Shown: positions 36,072-48,221, numbered from the stretch's first letter. The stretch: DNA of 62,644 bases from Coprinopsis marcescibilis (GCA_004369085.1 ML210234.1:52683-115326), one strand, 5' to 3'. Notes: generated from the letters alone by a model not told the origin. A program made the numbers and translations.

Positions 36072-38015
36072 TGGGTTGATGTAAAGACTGGTGTTTCAAA
36101 AGAGTGACAGGTGATTGAGATGAAGACAAACGAGTGGAAATGGGAGTCAGAGAGTGTGCCACACAGCTCGGGATGAGTGAGTGGGGGGTCTACTGACGTT
36201 ACCGCAGGGCATCGCAAAGGAGAAGGTGGCGTTGTATAAAGATCTCTAAATATATGTATAACGGTTAATCCAATTTTAATTTTTTTGGTCCCCCAGGCGC
36301 CGCTCCGGAGATGTCGTATGTCACAGTCTGTGCGATGAAATCTATCCAAGGCTTGCCACGTCTGCTATTCTTGCCACTGGCCAATCAGAAGAGGGCGGCT
36401 GTCACAGCGTGCCTGATTCTGTCCGAATTGGCTCTGATAATATGATATCTTCCCGGTCTCTGCAACCGACAGCCGTTATTCGGTTCCAAACCTCTGGTTA
36501 TTCTCTTGAGTTATGTACACAGTGGCGCCCACAGTGAGCTTGCAAAATCATTTATTGCAAGCCAACGACTCCACTTTGGCGCTCTAGCCTCTAGGTCTGG
36601 CTGAGACCGCAATTCGAAGCGTACTTGCGGCATCTGCGTGTTGAATGGCTCCACTCTTACAGCCTGAGCTTTGAAGAACCACCGAAGGGAGTGACATACG
36701 CCCGAGAACTGATCCCATTATCAAATCCAGCCTCGTCCTGCGCTTCTAATGACACCGAATGTAAAATCCATATGTCTCAGCAGGTCTTAGTTCGCAGTAG
36801 TTCGGTCACCCTTTTGGAATAAGTATGCCCAAATTGCCGCTCACCGCGCGTTATCGGAAAGAGAGTGCAACCTAAAGTTTTCTTGGAAATCTTGGTGATG
36901 TAGTCAGAGCCGGAGATTGCAGTACGAGCTCAGTCCATGTTGTCCTGGAAGGTAAGGTCTTCATGTTGACAGATGTTCTTTCAGGGTTTCGTTGCCAGCA
37001 CCTTCTGACTTGCACCATTAAGATTAGGATTCTGCCGCTGTTGGCGCATCTTAGAGTAAAGGGGTACGTTAATTTCTGACAACTGAAGCGAACCAAGCGA
37101 ACCCATATGCAGTTCTGTCAAAGAAGCATTTACCTTTACGATATTCGTGATCCAGGCCTATGTCGTGCCACCGAGGTCCGACACCGACTGCCACAGCTTT
37201 TTGCGCCAATGGGATCGGCATTGTACAGTCTATTAGGATAAAATGAAAAGGGTATGAAAAGGACAATCCCAGAGTCGTACATTATCTCTCGCACCACAGA
37301 GTACGTATTGACCGAATCAAAACAGAAAGGAAACGAGGAAAGAAGCATGAAGTCTCCAACACTGACGCCAACTCCCCTGTTCTCTGCTTCAGAAGGAGAG
37401 GGAGATAACGGGGGTGCAGAGTAAGCTTGAAGTGCGTCTCGCACTGAGTTAAATTGATCTAGTTATTGTGGCAAGGGCAATCTCTTGTACTGTATGGCGC
37501 AGCCTGATAACAACGAAGCTGGGGTTAATGATGAAGCAACACATTCAACTTTCTCGAAAGAAAGTTATGCCTTCGTAAAGGTTGATTAGGACGCATTATA
37601 TTTGGCGTTTGGTGAGTTGAATCTCCTCGCCATCGTGACTGCTCCTGGTAATAGGTATTCATAGGCCAGGACCCAGGTCGATCACAAACATGCACATGGG
37701 TACAAGTTGGTTATTGAGTACAATCAGATCATCGTCACTTCGTTGCGCCAGGTAACACCTTCTGCTAGCGCCTATCAATCAAAGAGCTCTCACATTTCAA
37801 ACTCGATCAATATGCGAGAGTGAGAAACCAGCGTGTTGTACTATGATGATGGGTAAAACACGTAAATTGGCTGACGCGCCGGGTGTACAACGCAACCGAG
37901 TCTCTCCCGAACGGGTAGGGCGGTTAACCTAGGGCTTAGGGTTGAGTGGGCTCAGGGAAGTATAAATGACACATGAATGTAGTATAACTTCAACACCAGA
38001 CAAGACCCTCGAAAC
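36072..38015. other. long intergenic region
   Basis: 1.94 kb between the divergent SH3 protein and GST-4. Frames of 60-100 codons on the minus strand at 37069-37444 have no domain and no supported splicing. TATAAA at 37961-37966 precedes GST-4. Confidence 0.45.
37961..37966 (+). promoter_or_regulatory. TATA box of GST-4
   Basis: TATAAA 50 bp upstream of ATG 38016. Confidence 0.55.
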
Positions 38016-38831
38016 ATGATAACCTTCTACGACATCAGCAACAATCTCAGGTCACCATTACCCCCTTCACCATACTGCTGGAGGACCAGGTCAGCGTTGC
38101 CTTCCGAAAACGTTTATTCGACTCACCATACTGTACTTCATGATAGGTTATGCTTGAATTACAAACAAGTCAAATTCAGCACAGAATACGTTCCATATAG
38201 CAACATCGCAACATTCGCGAAGGAGAAAGGGATCCCACCCACCGCAGTACAACCCGATGGTTCCCCAAAGTACACCCTCCCTGCCATATATGATAGCGAC
38301 AAAGGCACATACATCTCCGACAGTTTCAAGATCGCGCAGTACCTAGACGAGAAGTACCCCGATACGCCGAGACTCGTACCGGAGAAAACAGCCGCGCTGC
38401 AGGCAGCTTGGGAAGCGATATATAACCCAATCCACATGAAGTTGGTCCCCCTCAATGTAGTCAAGGTTTTGGAGACTCTTGACCCAGTGTCTTTTGAGTT
38501 TGCTAAGAAGCACGTGGAGGGGTTGTTCGGCAGGTCATGGGAAGCGATCGTCCAGGCGGCAGAACCAGATCAAGCGGGATGGAAGGACGTGGAGAAAGAT
38601 GTTGCGCTCTGGCTGCAGTATCTCGACATTCGGAATGCAACAGACAGGAAAGGAGTCTGGGTCATAGGTAGCGAGTTCAGCTTCGCAGATTCAGTGATTG
38701 GCGGTGTTTTCTTCTCGACCAAGGCACTGTGGGGAGAGCAGAGCGAGCAGTGGAAACTGGTTAAGAATTGGAGTGGAGGGAGATGGGTAGAGTACATTGA
38801 TAGCATGGAGAAGTATACCGCCGTCGTTTAG
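38016..38831 (+). CDS. glutathione S-transferase, etherase-like (GST-4)
   Basis: Exons 38016-38089 and 38147-38831 give 252 residues. The 57-bp intron is in frame, so an unspliced reading gives a misleading 271 residues with an insert after SPYCWRTR. Splicing joins SPYCWRTR to LCLNYKQVKF, matching GST-1, and places the intron in the same Arg codon. N-domain: MITFYDISN, YTLPAIYDSDKG, SDSFKIAQYLDEKYPDTP. C-domain: FADSVIGG, STKALWGEQSEQW and GGRWVEYIDSMEKY. The start is supported by a TATA box 50 bp upstream. Closest in the window to GST-1. Confidence 0.89.
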   Translation: MITFYDISNNLRSPLPPSPYCWRTRSALPSENVYSTHHTVLHDRLCLNYKQVKFSTEYVPYSNIATFAKEKGIPPTAVQPDGSPKYTLPAIYDSDKGTYISDSFKIAQYLDEKYPDTPRLVPEKTAALQAAWEAIYNPIHMKLVPLNVVKVLETLDPVSFEFAKKHVEGLFGRSWEAIVQAAEPDQAGWKDVEKDVALWLQYLDIRNATDRKGVWVIGSEFSFADSVIGGVFFSTKALWGEQSEQWKLVKNWSGGRWVEYIDSMEKYTAVV

Positions 38832-40318
38832 TGTCCGGATATAAAGTCCCTGTGTCGATATTAAAGAATGGCAGTCACAGAGTAAGCGCGTTACGATAAA
38901 GATTGTCGGCGAGAGCGACGCTGATTGGGCCAGATATCAAAAAAGGTAGCTCCGAGGACATGAGCGTCCTGTGGCGTTTGAAGGTTTCATCCCGCCACAA
39001 GATTTACAGCGAACGATTTCGGTTGTTGGAAGAACGGATCCGTGTTGATCTCGGCAGGAGCAGGTCCAAATCCATTTCAAGTCGCGGAATTCAGACACCC
39101 AAACGCTTTTCGAACGAGTGGGGAATTGAGGCGTGGCCTTGCGAGTTGTTAGTGTAGGTGCTTGTACAGCTTTGGACGCGTTTGTGGTCAGAGGTGCTAT
39201 GTGACCGGCAGGGATGTGTTCCGCGAAAGAATGCGTTCTGTGTTCCAGTGCACCGTGTCGGATTCGTAATGTGATCTGTGGTTACCCTTTGTTAGTCGCA
39301 GATGCCAGTATGTCACGTTAATGCCTACCGAGTCTGCGTAAAGATAGCATAACAGAGCAGACAAAATGGCATCCAGGTTCTCGGCAGCGCAGTCCAGGTA
39401 GTCATTGAAGTTGGATCCAGCGACGCGCTCGAGCAAAGAAAATAAAAGAAAGACGATGAGAAAGAATTGGTCCAAGAGTTCCTGTAGCAATATCATTAGT
39501 TCCAGTAAGCTCCTGAAAGATACAAAGAGGGGTCGGGCAGAAGAGTTCCGGAATAGAGGTTGGTTGGATTTAGGAGGTTCGCCCCAGGTCCGACAGCCTA
39601 TTAGTTCTGGTTGTTTGACCCCCTGAGTCAAATACCGTGCACAACTTGGTTTTTCCGGGAGTAAATTCTACCAGGAGTAGCCAGGGGATTCAAGAAAACA
39701 TTGGATAGACAGACACATCATGGACGATGGACCGTGCCAGGTGGGAAACGGGAGAGACAAAGAAGTCCTCCGGTCAACTCGGATAGCGCTGCCAAATAAC
39801 AGCAAGCTCAGTCCAAGATCCGAGTCTAGTATCTACCCCTACATTCTCGGTGACCTTCCTGAGGGCCAATGCTGTTGCGTTCTATAGGTCCGAATCTCAA
39901 AGGTATTTGCTGTCATATCGTCCGAACTGGCTCCTGTAACTGAATACACCGCTCTGCAGCCATTCCTGAACCACACCCCTCACATGGCAATGCAGGGCAC
40001 GCTGTGAAAGCGTGAGGCTTTCGTACAGGTTTCAAACCAGAGAATTGGATTCCTACACGCACATTGTGGCCTAATCTATGGTCACTTCTGTCATTTTAAC
40101 CATCGATTAGGTTGGATGAGCCTCGTGTACGGGCTCATGGGTTGATCACACTTACCGAGCATGATAGTCGCGAGGTTGAGCTGTCGTGAGGATATGGTGC
40201 GTTTTGACCCTCATGTTCTGGGGCAGCTGACTTATATTCTTCAGACTGCTCAGACTGTTTACTGCTACTTTCCGCAGGCTCTTTCTCTCGCGTTCCTACC
40301 TCGCTTTAGTGACATTCC
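38832..40318. other. intergenic
   Basis: About 1.5 kb. A hydrophobic 144-codon minus-strand frame at 39197-39631 is not supported by a domain or clear exons. Nothing else seen. Confidence 0.4.
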
Positions 40319-41356
40319 ATGCCACCCAGGAGAAACTCGTCGAGCTTGGTCTCCAGCTTCATGAATGTCATGCGTCCCCTCAACGGCAAGCTTGGAATAC
40401 CGACAGAGGCACCGTACTCGAAGAAGTTTGCATCATCTTCGGTCTTCCTCCCAACCACATCGTTAATTGGTTAGCTCCCCCCTTGACATCCTTGGGTCAA
40501 TATTTGATCCCCACGTACAGGCAAAGTAGCAGTCGTCACGGGCTCTGGTCGTTCTACGGGTGCAGCAATCGCGAAATGTCTAGGCGAACACGGCGCAAGC
40601 GTAGTGGTCAACTATGTCACGGACGCACACTCGGCCGATGAGGTCGTCCAAGCCATCCTGGCCCAAGGGAAAGGAGGCGCAATCGCCGTCAAGGCCAACA
40701 CCGCGACCATGGAAGGCGGACAACTTCTCCTTGACGAAGCCATAAAGAAGTTTGGCCATATCGACATCCTCGTTCTCAACTCTGGAATCATGGGAAGCAG
40801 AACACTCGCAGAAATTGACGAGAATTTCTTTGACCAGCACTTCGACACCAACGTCAAGGTTCCGCTCTTTATGGCCAAACTCGCTGCACCGCTGTTACCA
40901 TCGCGTACGTGTTGTTCGAGCCTTTCTGAAGCTTTGCTGACCTTTACCCTCTAGCTGGAGGAAGGATCGTTTTTTTCTCTTCAACTCTGACTACCACGTC
41001 CAGTAAGAATTGCATAATTCGGTTTCTGTCCGATTTCTGACCAGGCCTGTATAGCTGTTCAATCGAACGCATTGTGCTACGTCGCTACAAAAGGGGCTGT
41101 CGAGCAGATTTCGCGAGTCTTGGCCAAGGATATGGGTGCCCGGGGCATCACCGTCAACACCATCTCGCCAGGACCTATCGACTCGCCATTATTCCGAGAA
41201 GGCAAATCTCAGCACATCATCGACTCGATAGCGAAGCAGAGCCCGTTTAAGCGGTTGGGAGAGCCGGATGACGTTGCTCCAATCGTCGCATTTTTAGCAA
41301 GTCAGGCCGCCCAGTGGATAAATGGGCAGAATATCCGTGTAGATGGGGTAAGATGA
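40319..41356 (+). CDS. short-chain dehydrogenase/reductase, FabG-like (SDR-2)
   Basis: Classical NAD(P)H-dependent SDR reducing or oxidising a carbonyl/hydroxyl. Exons 40319-40469, 40521-40904, 40955-41002 and 41055-41356 give 294 residues. The cofactor motif is KVAVVTGSGRSTGAAIAKCL, then VLNSGIMG, the catalytic Ser in VFFSST, YVATK with active-site Tyr and Lys, and NTISPGPIDSPLF. The end reads WINGQNIRVDG. The N-terminal 45 residues are Ser/Arg-rich without acidic residues at first and could be a mitochondrial leader or a mis-set start; ATGs at 40361 and 40370 are in frame. A GTAAGA donor at 41350 with an AG at about 41391 would give an alternative last codon pair (Phe-stop). It converges with the P450 at 42.1 kb. 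Confidence 0.8.
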
Positions 41357-42074
41357 TGTAAATCCGTGTTGTTCCTCTGATTGACCGCAGTTTTAGGGGT
41401 TCGCCGTCTGACCACACTGTCTGATGAATGATTCTGCCCAACCAATGTCCTCAGTCATTTATGAGTTCTTATGCTCCCATCCTCTTTACACTTAAGGTTA
41501 ATTCCTCATAAATTAAATGGATCCCAGTTTTTTTTAGCTTTCGGCTACCACGATGATATGTTTTTTTCAAACCAGCAAAAAGTGCCGAATGCCGAGTATA
41601 TCACAGGAGGCAAGTTCGAACCTCGAAAGTGCACCTTTTCCCTTCGACCTCTGGGCATTGCGGACTGTCGGTCTCGGTGGCCGGTGTAGCCGGGGCTACA
41701 GGTTAGTCTACGCCCATCGAGCAGCAGGTTTAGGGCAGGCTAGGTAGATTAGACGGCTCGAGATACAGACAGCCAGAGTAGATTAGATCATTTTAGATTA
41801 CATAGATAGATCGAGTGCCTGTTGGGGCGACAGGCACCAGAAGCTGGAGAATAGTCACAATCTTCCCCCCGCGACTACACCGTACCTGGAATCTGGAGTG
41901 TCCCCGCGGACTACTCTACCGGCTCATATCGCTTCACAAGGACGATTGTTTACTTTGAGAAGATAGATTCTGGCAGAAAGATAGATAGGAGCGGAGCTTG
42001 TAGGAGCTTGTAGCTAAGATATAAATAGACCATCGGCTTCAGTACGACAGGCTAGAGCTGAAAGTTGGGCTTGA
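41357..42074. other. intergenic, repetitive words
   Basis: Convergent spacer. Positions 41690-42060 are rich in TAGATTAGA and TAGATAGAT words and hold an inverted repeat GTGCCTGT/ACAGGCAC at 41815-41837. No gene seen. Confidence 0.45.
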
Positions 42075-44765
42075 TTAGGCTGCCAAAGAAACATGCATCG
42101 GCATCTCTAGCTTATGAACGCCATTCTGAGACGCCTGATTCACGGTAGGCTGCGAGATCCCAGCGAACTCCCACTTGATCTTCTTATCTCCAGGAGCGAA
42201 TTTGAGCGATTCAATCAAGGTGCAAAGCACGACCTCTGATAGATATGGTCAGTCGAATCCTAAGACATAGTACAAGCAAGAAACATACTCATCTCGAGTT
42301 GAGAGAATTTAAAGCCGATGCATGCTCTACTGCCTCCAAGGAAAGTCATTCTGTACGCAGCCTTAGCTCAATTAACACTGCGTCGAATGGACTTGACTCA
42401 CAGATGAGAGTAGATACCCGGGCTGCGCAAATCCGTGACTGTCTTTGGCAAGGGGGAGAGCCACCGTTCGGGCTTCCACTCGTGGGCGTCCGGTCCCCAA
42501 ATCAAAGGATCTCGGTTGTAAGCTCGGATGGAGATGAAGATAGTTGACCCTTCCGGGACCATTATCTCGTTTACTTCCTCGCCATCAAGGAGGGTCACTG
42601 GGCGCTCAAGAGGGAGCATCACATCTTTGGTGCTTCTAAAACCACATGTTACGACATGGTCAGATACTTGACGAGGCTCAGAGCAAGGTTAATGCCTCAC
42701 GTTCGAAAGACAAAATTTACGGGAGAATACCTGACAAATGTCCACGTCAGCGTGTTTTCAGGATGCATACTACAGCAGTCAGCCCGCGGACTTACAAACG
42801 CAGTGTCTCCCGACAGACAGCATCGAGATATGGCAATTGGTGAAGCTCGTCGTATAAGAGCTCGCCGTGGTTCATCTTAGCTTCCAAAATCTCCTCCCTG
42901 AGCTTGTCTTGGACGTTCGGGTTCGCGCTGAGAAGTTCCAAGATTCTCGATAAGGCGTTGGAGGTGGTATCCATCCCAGCAAACATAAGTGTGCTAAATA
43001 TTAGTTAGGCAAGGCAATGATTTGGAATAGAGAGGACATACGTCATCTGTCCTATCACCTCCTCCTCTGGCATTTTCTCGTGCTTGGGGGCCGAGAGGTT
43101 TGCTTTCACTATATAAAGATGGGGAAAGTCAAGCTAGCTCACAGTTAGGGGTTAGGTTCATTAACTTACGGAGAATACTAAGAATATCCTTTCCTTCCCC
43201 GACTTGCTCACGAAGCGCTTCTGGTCCCCCTTGTCCCAGCACAGCTAGCTTCTCTCGATACACACTGACGGAGGAGCTGTGCATTATATCTACGATATCT
43301 CTAAGGTCGTGCAAAGTCTTCCAAGGGAAGATGTTGACAATGAACCGGCGAAGCCAGGATGGCCCCATGTTAGCTCCGTAAGGCAGTACCAAGAATCGAG
43401 CGGTTGTGGTCTTCATGAGTACGTGTCTGTAACACCGTATGATGACTCTTCCGAGCGATTGATCGGTTCACTACACTCACATGAAGCGCTTGATTGCGTT
43501 GTAGTATGGGTGGAGCTCGGCGTCTGGCTGAAGAGAGTCGAATGAAGTTCCCCATCCGCTTTGTCCGATGAGCTCTAGTGCTGTTCGGCTCATCCACGAG
43601 TACATGTCGATCTGTATAATAATATATATGATGGTTAGTACCAGTTCAGGGCGCGAGCCTTTCTAGTAAGTACCGACCTGCGATTTTCCTCTTGAAACTT
43701 CAAGTTTGATGGAGTCGCGAAGCTAGCCGAAAAGGTTAATCGAGGCTCAAACAAGCAAGCAACCAGGAGAGGCACCTTGTAGGCAACGGTATTAAATAGC
43801 GGTACTAGCAGGATAGTGACTGTCAGCGGACTCAGACATAACACAAGCGGGGGTCCCTCACCCATATCCCGTAGATGCGCAGCCGAAAATACAGGGTTGA
43901 GTATTTTGCGTTGCTTGCGATGATGGTCACCTGCGTTGAGCCTTAGCTTCCGTCATTGTTTAAGGGCAGATGAACCATTCAATTTACCAATTGTTGAGAG
44001 TAGCCCTTTCCCGAAAACGATAGTATTGGTTCTAAGAGGGATAGGGGTCAGTTTTGCGGAAGTCTACCAAAGTATGGAGCATGGCAGACCTAATGAAGTC
44101 GTCGTTTTCTTCATAAGAATTCTGATCCTTCAGAAGTGACGACAATTAGTCCAATTTAGAGTAGGGCTTACAAACATGAAGCACTACCTTCAGCAAGATG
44201 TGATACAATGCTTTTGGGTCGTAAACATAGAGCATGCGACCCTACGTCGAACCTGATTAGCACATCGGGTCAGAATCAAGCGTTAAGCGCCAAAGCCTAC
44301 CCCGACTACGTTTGGAATCCGGGCAATGCCCGCGTCTTACATATTCAGAGTAAAAATCAGGTTTTCAAATAAGAATAAGAAGGCAAGAACGCATTACTTA
44401 CAGCTCTTTTCCAAATTATCGTGATATTCCCAAGCGTCAGGGTTGATTAACTCTGCAATATCACCTTTATCATCGCCATTTCCGTAAGGTCATGACCAAT
44501 GGAGGAGTTTGCCAGGAGAATAGTGCTCACCACCAATAAACGAGTGAGATTTCGGTCCAGGCACTTTGTCGAGAGGATTCTTGACAGCTATGGCTTTCCA
44601 GAGGCGCCACGAGAACCAAGTCCCACCAAATACCAAAAGTCCTTGTATGAAGGTGGAGACGTTACGATCGGCCAAGAGACTCTTGTATAGTTGAGAGAGC
44701 AGTCCAGGGAGGCCAGAAACGGAGTCAACGAGGGCAGAAGTAGAAGTAGAGAGATTGGCTTCCAT
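42075..44765 (-). CDS. cytochrome P450 monooxygenase (P450-1), 17 exons
   Basis: Heme-thiolate monooxygenase anchored in the ER. Exons 44765-44531, 44464-44402, 44335-44301, 44241-44188, 44127-44090, 44031-43988, 43930-43862, 43804-43776, 43722-43678, 43611-43481, 43426-43170, 43108-43042, 42993-42796, 42730-42701, 42635-42402, 42350-42289 and 42235-42075 give 583 residues. Near the N-terminus are a span (FIQGLLVFGGTWFSW) and the hinge DKVPGPKS. Then come YVYDPKALYHILLK, FGKGLLSTIGDHHRKQRKIL, the I-helix MFAGMDTTSNAL, the K-helix ETLRLYSPVNFVFR, WKPERW, and the heme loop FLGGSRACIG with its Cys ligand. Every diagnostic motif is intact, so it looks functional. The CYP family is not assigned; the layout is that of expanded basidiomycete P450s of xenobiotic metabolism. 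Confidence 0.92.
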
Positions 44766-45642
44766 GTTAGGTCGTTGGTACTTTCATATTCTGTGGCTTC
44801 TGGGAGATTTTATAGGTATCCTGGACCTAGTGAGCATTAATGAAAACTCTCTGGAAGTCTCTCCGTCTACCCCGAGGTCTGGTCAAAACTCTCTCTCCGT
44901 CTACTCCGAAGGCTGGGTATTTGTCATTTTACATCACAGTAACCGTGGCTGGCACGATTTTGCTTGCAAATCTCTGGCGCCAGCCAGCACAACTTTCAAA
45001 GCTGATCAGTCATCCATCATGATATATTCTGGTGCATCTTCTAATGACGTTATGTTACATCTCGTACTGTCCCGTTGTACCGATTGTTATTCAACTTATA
45101 TCTCGTGTTGTACCGTTTTACCGAGTACTATTTTGAGATTTTATTCGTGTCCACAAGACCCTATTAGCACCAGCAAACGCCAATGCAGTCGGACATAGCC
45201 ACAGCGCTCGGCACGGGAAAGGGCAACACAATTGAACCTCCGTTGGCGGCTGGACAGAAAAGATGTGTCCTCCAACCTCTCAACCTTCCTGATATACAGC
45301 TGTCCTACCGCCACTCTGCTGGCATCATCGAGACCGGGACAAGAATCTTATCTTCTATAATCTACTATTGGTCGCCGGGTGAAAGGTTTTGGCTCCACAA
45401 GATTCAGTGTGATTCGTCGTCCTTCTTCAACTTCGCAGGTTCGCAGCTAATAAAATGCCCAGGACCTCATGGCTGTATAATTGAAATGTTGACTTCTATC
45501 TTTCCTTGGGAATCCTCTTATGCGAACCTCGGAAGTGGCCAGAAACATGTTTACCCACTTAAAAGCGCGGTGCACCCGTTTATCTTTCTCTTTCCCATTC
45601 TCGAAGCTGTAGCACTTGAAACCGACCTCGCAAACCCAGCAT
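44766..45642. promoter_or_regulatory. divergent intergenic region of P450-1 and DUF1996-A
   Basis: Carries the promoters of both genes. Long frames here, including 186 codons at 45183, overlap the DUF1996-A signal-peptide exon in another frame and are not supported. Confidence 0.45.
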
Positions 45643-47324
45643 ATGGTTTCAGCATATTTACTAGCAGCGTTAGCCGCAGCCCCTTTGGGCGTGCACGGGC
45701 TGATACGATTCGGTTGCTCCCAATTGGTCACCCAACGTTTTGACCCGTAAGCCTCGATTGAATTTAATTATCATTTTCAACCGACGTGTTTCAACAGACT
45801 GGTAACTCCAGGCCAGGTCTCACCCCATGTCCACCAAATCATCGGAGGAGTGAGTTCTCATTGTGTATGGCCCGCGGAATGATCTTCCTGAACATGGTTA
45901 CGACAGAATGCGTGAGCCCATCTCCATCAGCTTCGTCATTTCGCGGCCTTCGCTGACACTTTTAAAAAGCTTCAACCTGACAATGCACCCTACAAACGAC
46001 CTTCCTGCGATCTCTACCTGTACCACATGTCGTTTCAAAGAAGACTTTTCCAATTACTGGACGGCAATCATGTATTTCAAGCACCCCAATGGGAGCTTCA
46101 TTCGCGTAACAATTTAAAATGCCAGTTCATGAAATATTCCAACTAAGTAACTACTTACTAGGTACCACAAATCCCCAATCACTACACCGGTGCACCTGAC
46201 GGAGGCATGACGATATACTACATCCAACCCCCTGGCGGAGAGAGAGTCACCGCTTTTGCCAAGGTATGTGCTCGATCTCAGACCGTCGAGCTTGCTGATC
46301 AATAGTATACCTTCCTCAGGGATTCAGAATGATCACGGGAGACCCTATGCGTCGCAGACAGCCTAACCTAGACCCTGAAAGCGTCGAGGCTTGGTCTCTG
46401 TCTTTCCGATGCTGGGAAACATCAGGTTTCTTCGACTATTCCAACCTGTCTCCACCTGGTGCGGGCGACTATGACACTGTCCATCTCCCGAACAAGAAAT
46501 GCGCTGGTGGAATTCGCGCGAATATATTCTTCCCTTCGTAAGTCATAACATTAGCGCTATTGACCAGTTTCCATTAGCTGAACTCACGACAGATGCTGGG
46601 ATGGAAAGAACCTGGATAGTCCCAATCACAAGGTACGCGACTCGGCGAGTCCATGATTGTTCGGTAAAATCTTAAAATGACATTTAGAGCCACGTCGCCT
46701 TCCTGGATGGAAAGGTGCCTCCTGCGCGAGGTATCTTCTTCATGAGTGGTACCTGTCCTGAGAGTCATCCCGTCCGACTTCCACTTCTCTTCTATGAGAC
46801 CTACTGGGACACCCGTCCATTCGCTGACTTGTGGCCCACCGATGGCACCCAGCCCTTTGTTCTCAGCCAAGGCGATCCGTGAGTGGACTTATCCCATTTG
46901 TCAGCGTTCAGTCTAATCCTTGAGTTAGGACTGGCTATGGTCAACACGGTGACTACGTATTTGGATGGGAAGGTGACTCCCTCCAGCGTACCATGGACAA
47001 CTGCCGCGATGGATTTGGGTGGCCAGAGGCCTGCCCAGAATTGACTGTTTTGTCTGACGAAGAGATTAACAAATGCGTTCAGCCGCCTCAAGTGGACGAG
47101 ATTACTGAGGGAGAGTGTGAGTTACCCTTTTACTTCTTACGTGTCATCCCCTTTCGGTTATAACTTATATCCTCCCAACAGACCTCCCAGAGCTTCCTGG
47201 ATGTAATCCCATTCAACACGGACCTGATCCAGCTACAATGATCAGAGGATGTACCGCCATCTCTACGACAGGTGTCGCATCCCGTGCAACTCCTGCCGTT
47301 GGCGCCGTGGTCACTCCCGTTTGA
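45643..47324 (+). CDS. DUF1996 secreted protein A
   Basis: Extracellular fungal protein of unknown biochemical role. Exons 45643-45746, 45798-45849, 45907-45911, 45970-46105, 46162-46263, 46320-46537, 46593-46632, 46688-46878, 46929-47116 and 47182-47324 give 392 residues. Signal peptide [19 protein letters not shown]. The domain begins at [20 protein letters not shown] and continues with [41 protein letters not shown], a [12 protein letters not shown] motif, SHVAF, YWDTRPF and [15 protein letters not shown]. These are the conserved His/Cys/Trp landmarks of DUF1996. The third exon is only 5 nt (AATGC). The C-terminal tail is Thr/Ala-rich and not hydrophobic enough for an anchor. It faces its paralogue B across 1.7 kb. 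Confidence 0.9.
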
Positions 47325-47938
47325 TTCGAGAGAAATGAATCGCCCTTTGGACGTAGTTTGGATCCTGGTATGGAATGATCTGTCTCCATGCTGAATGTGT
47401 AACCCAAATGTATGCACAATATAAATTAGGCTGAATCAGCGCACGACGTCGGCGAAAGTGGTAGCCTGGTCTCATGTTCGAGACCGAGATCATCGTTTGT
47501 GTGTGCGTAAAAGCCGAAGGCGACGATATGATAAGTATTCTCATCGGTCGCAAACCTGGCAAACCATCTGATGTAGGAACGTCCACCTCAAACTGCTTGA
47601 TTTTGATCATGTTTGCCTTGAAGAAAGGCACGGACAACTGGCTGAACTCGCATTTTTGGGACTGTGTGGAGGCGGAGGCAGGTTGTATCGTATGTAACGC
47701 ATTAAAATTTAATTTGATAGAAATGTGTTGGATATCCAGTAAAGTAGCTGGAGTCCAATTACCCCTAGAAGTGTTTCAGGGTACATATAAATCGGAATCT
47801 GTCACGCTCGCCTTCCGCTAATAGTTGTGTTTAAAACACTATAAAAGGTCTACAGCCTACAGGGTAAACCTCACTGTCAACCTCCCTTCAGTAAACCTAC
47901 TCCACAGTTGTTTTCGTACAAGAGACTCGCTGTCGACA
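47325..47938. other. intergenic, promoter of peptide gene 1
   Basis: Contains TATAAAA at 47840-47846. The 115-codon frame at 47474 is not supported. Confidence 0.45.
47840..47846 (+). promoter_or_regulatory. TATA box of peptide gene 1
   Basis: TATAAAA, about 93 bp upstream of ATG 47939. The box at 52319 before peptide gene 2 is identical. Confidence 0.55.
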
Positions 47939-48221
47939 ATGCACTTCCATCGCGAAATCTCGACTCTCATCACCGTCTTCCGTGAGCTTCACACCCTCAA
48001 TTCGACGGCTTTGTACATTTCTAACGATGTTCTCGAGTAGTCTTTGCCATGTTAGCAGCAGCTTCCCCTGTAAACACCATTCCGCACCTCGCTCGCGAGG
48101 CGTTGGTGAGTTAATCCGCCTTTTCAGACACCTGCTACGCCCCTACTGACATCTCTACCACCTTTTTCAATAGCCTGAGGCCGCTCCAGAGCCCCAATGC
48201 CGCCGATACAATTGTGGCTAG
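47939..48221 (+). CDS. secreted mini-peptide precursor 1, PQCX4CG family
   Basis: Exons 47939-47981, 48041-48105 and 48174-48221 give 51 residues. The first ~22 (MHFHREISTLITVFLFAMLA) form a signal peptide. A short pro-region ending LAREAL is followed, after the second intron, by PEAAPEPQCRRYNCG and the stop. The second exon is 65 nt, exactly as in peptide gene 2, and the same intron falls right after the LARExL segment in both. The alternative acceptor at 48054-48055 is also in frame but gives a weaker signal peptide, so 48040 was chosen. The mature peptide would have a single CX4C disulfide and a C-terminal Gly. There is no dibasic Kex2 site before the motif. Function unknown: hormone-like signal, effector or antimicrobial are all open. 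Confidence 0.68.

Noticed and set aside
37069..37444. Two minus-strand frames of 65-102 codons
   Set aside because: No domain and no splice solution joining them.
39197..39631. 144-codon hydrophobic minus-strand frame
   Set aside because: No recognisable domain or convincing exon structure; possible donor near its middle but no partner exon found.
41610..41630. AGTTCGAACCT resembling a tRNA T-arm
   Set aside because: No cloverleaf can be folded from the flanks.
41690..42060. TAGATTAGA/TAGATAGAT words and short hairpin, considered as a CRISPR-like or satellite array
   Set aside because: Repeats are short and irregular with no constant spacing; CRISPR arrays are not expected in a fungal nuclear genome.
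45183..45743. 186-codon plus-strand frame before DUF1996-A
   Set aside because: Runs through the promoter and over the signal-peptide exon in a different frame.
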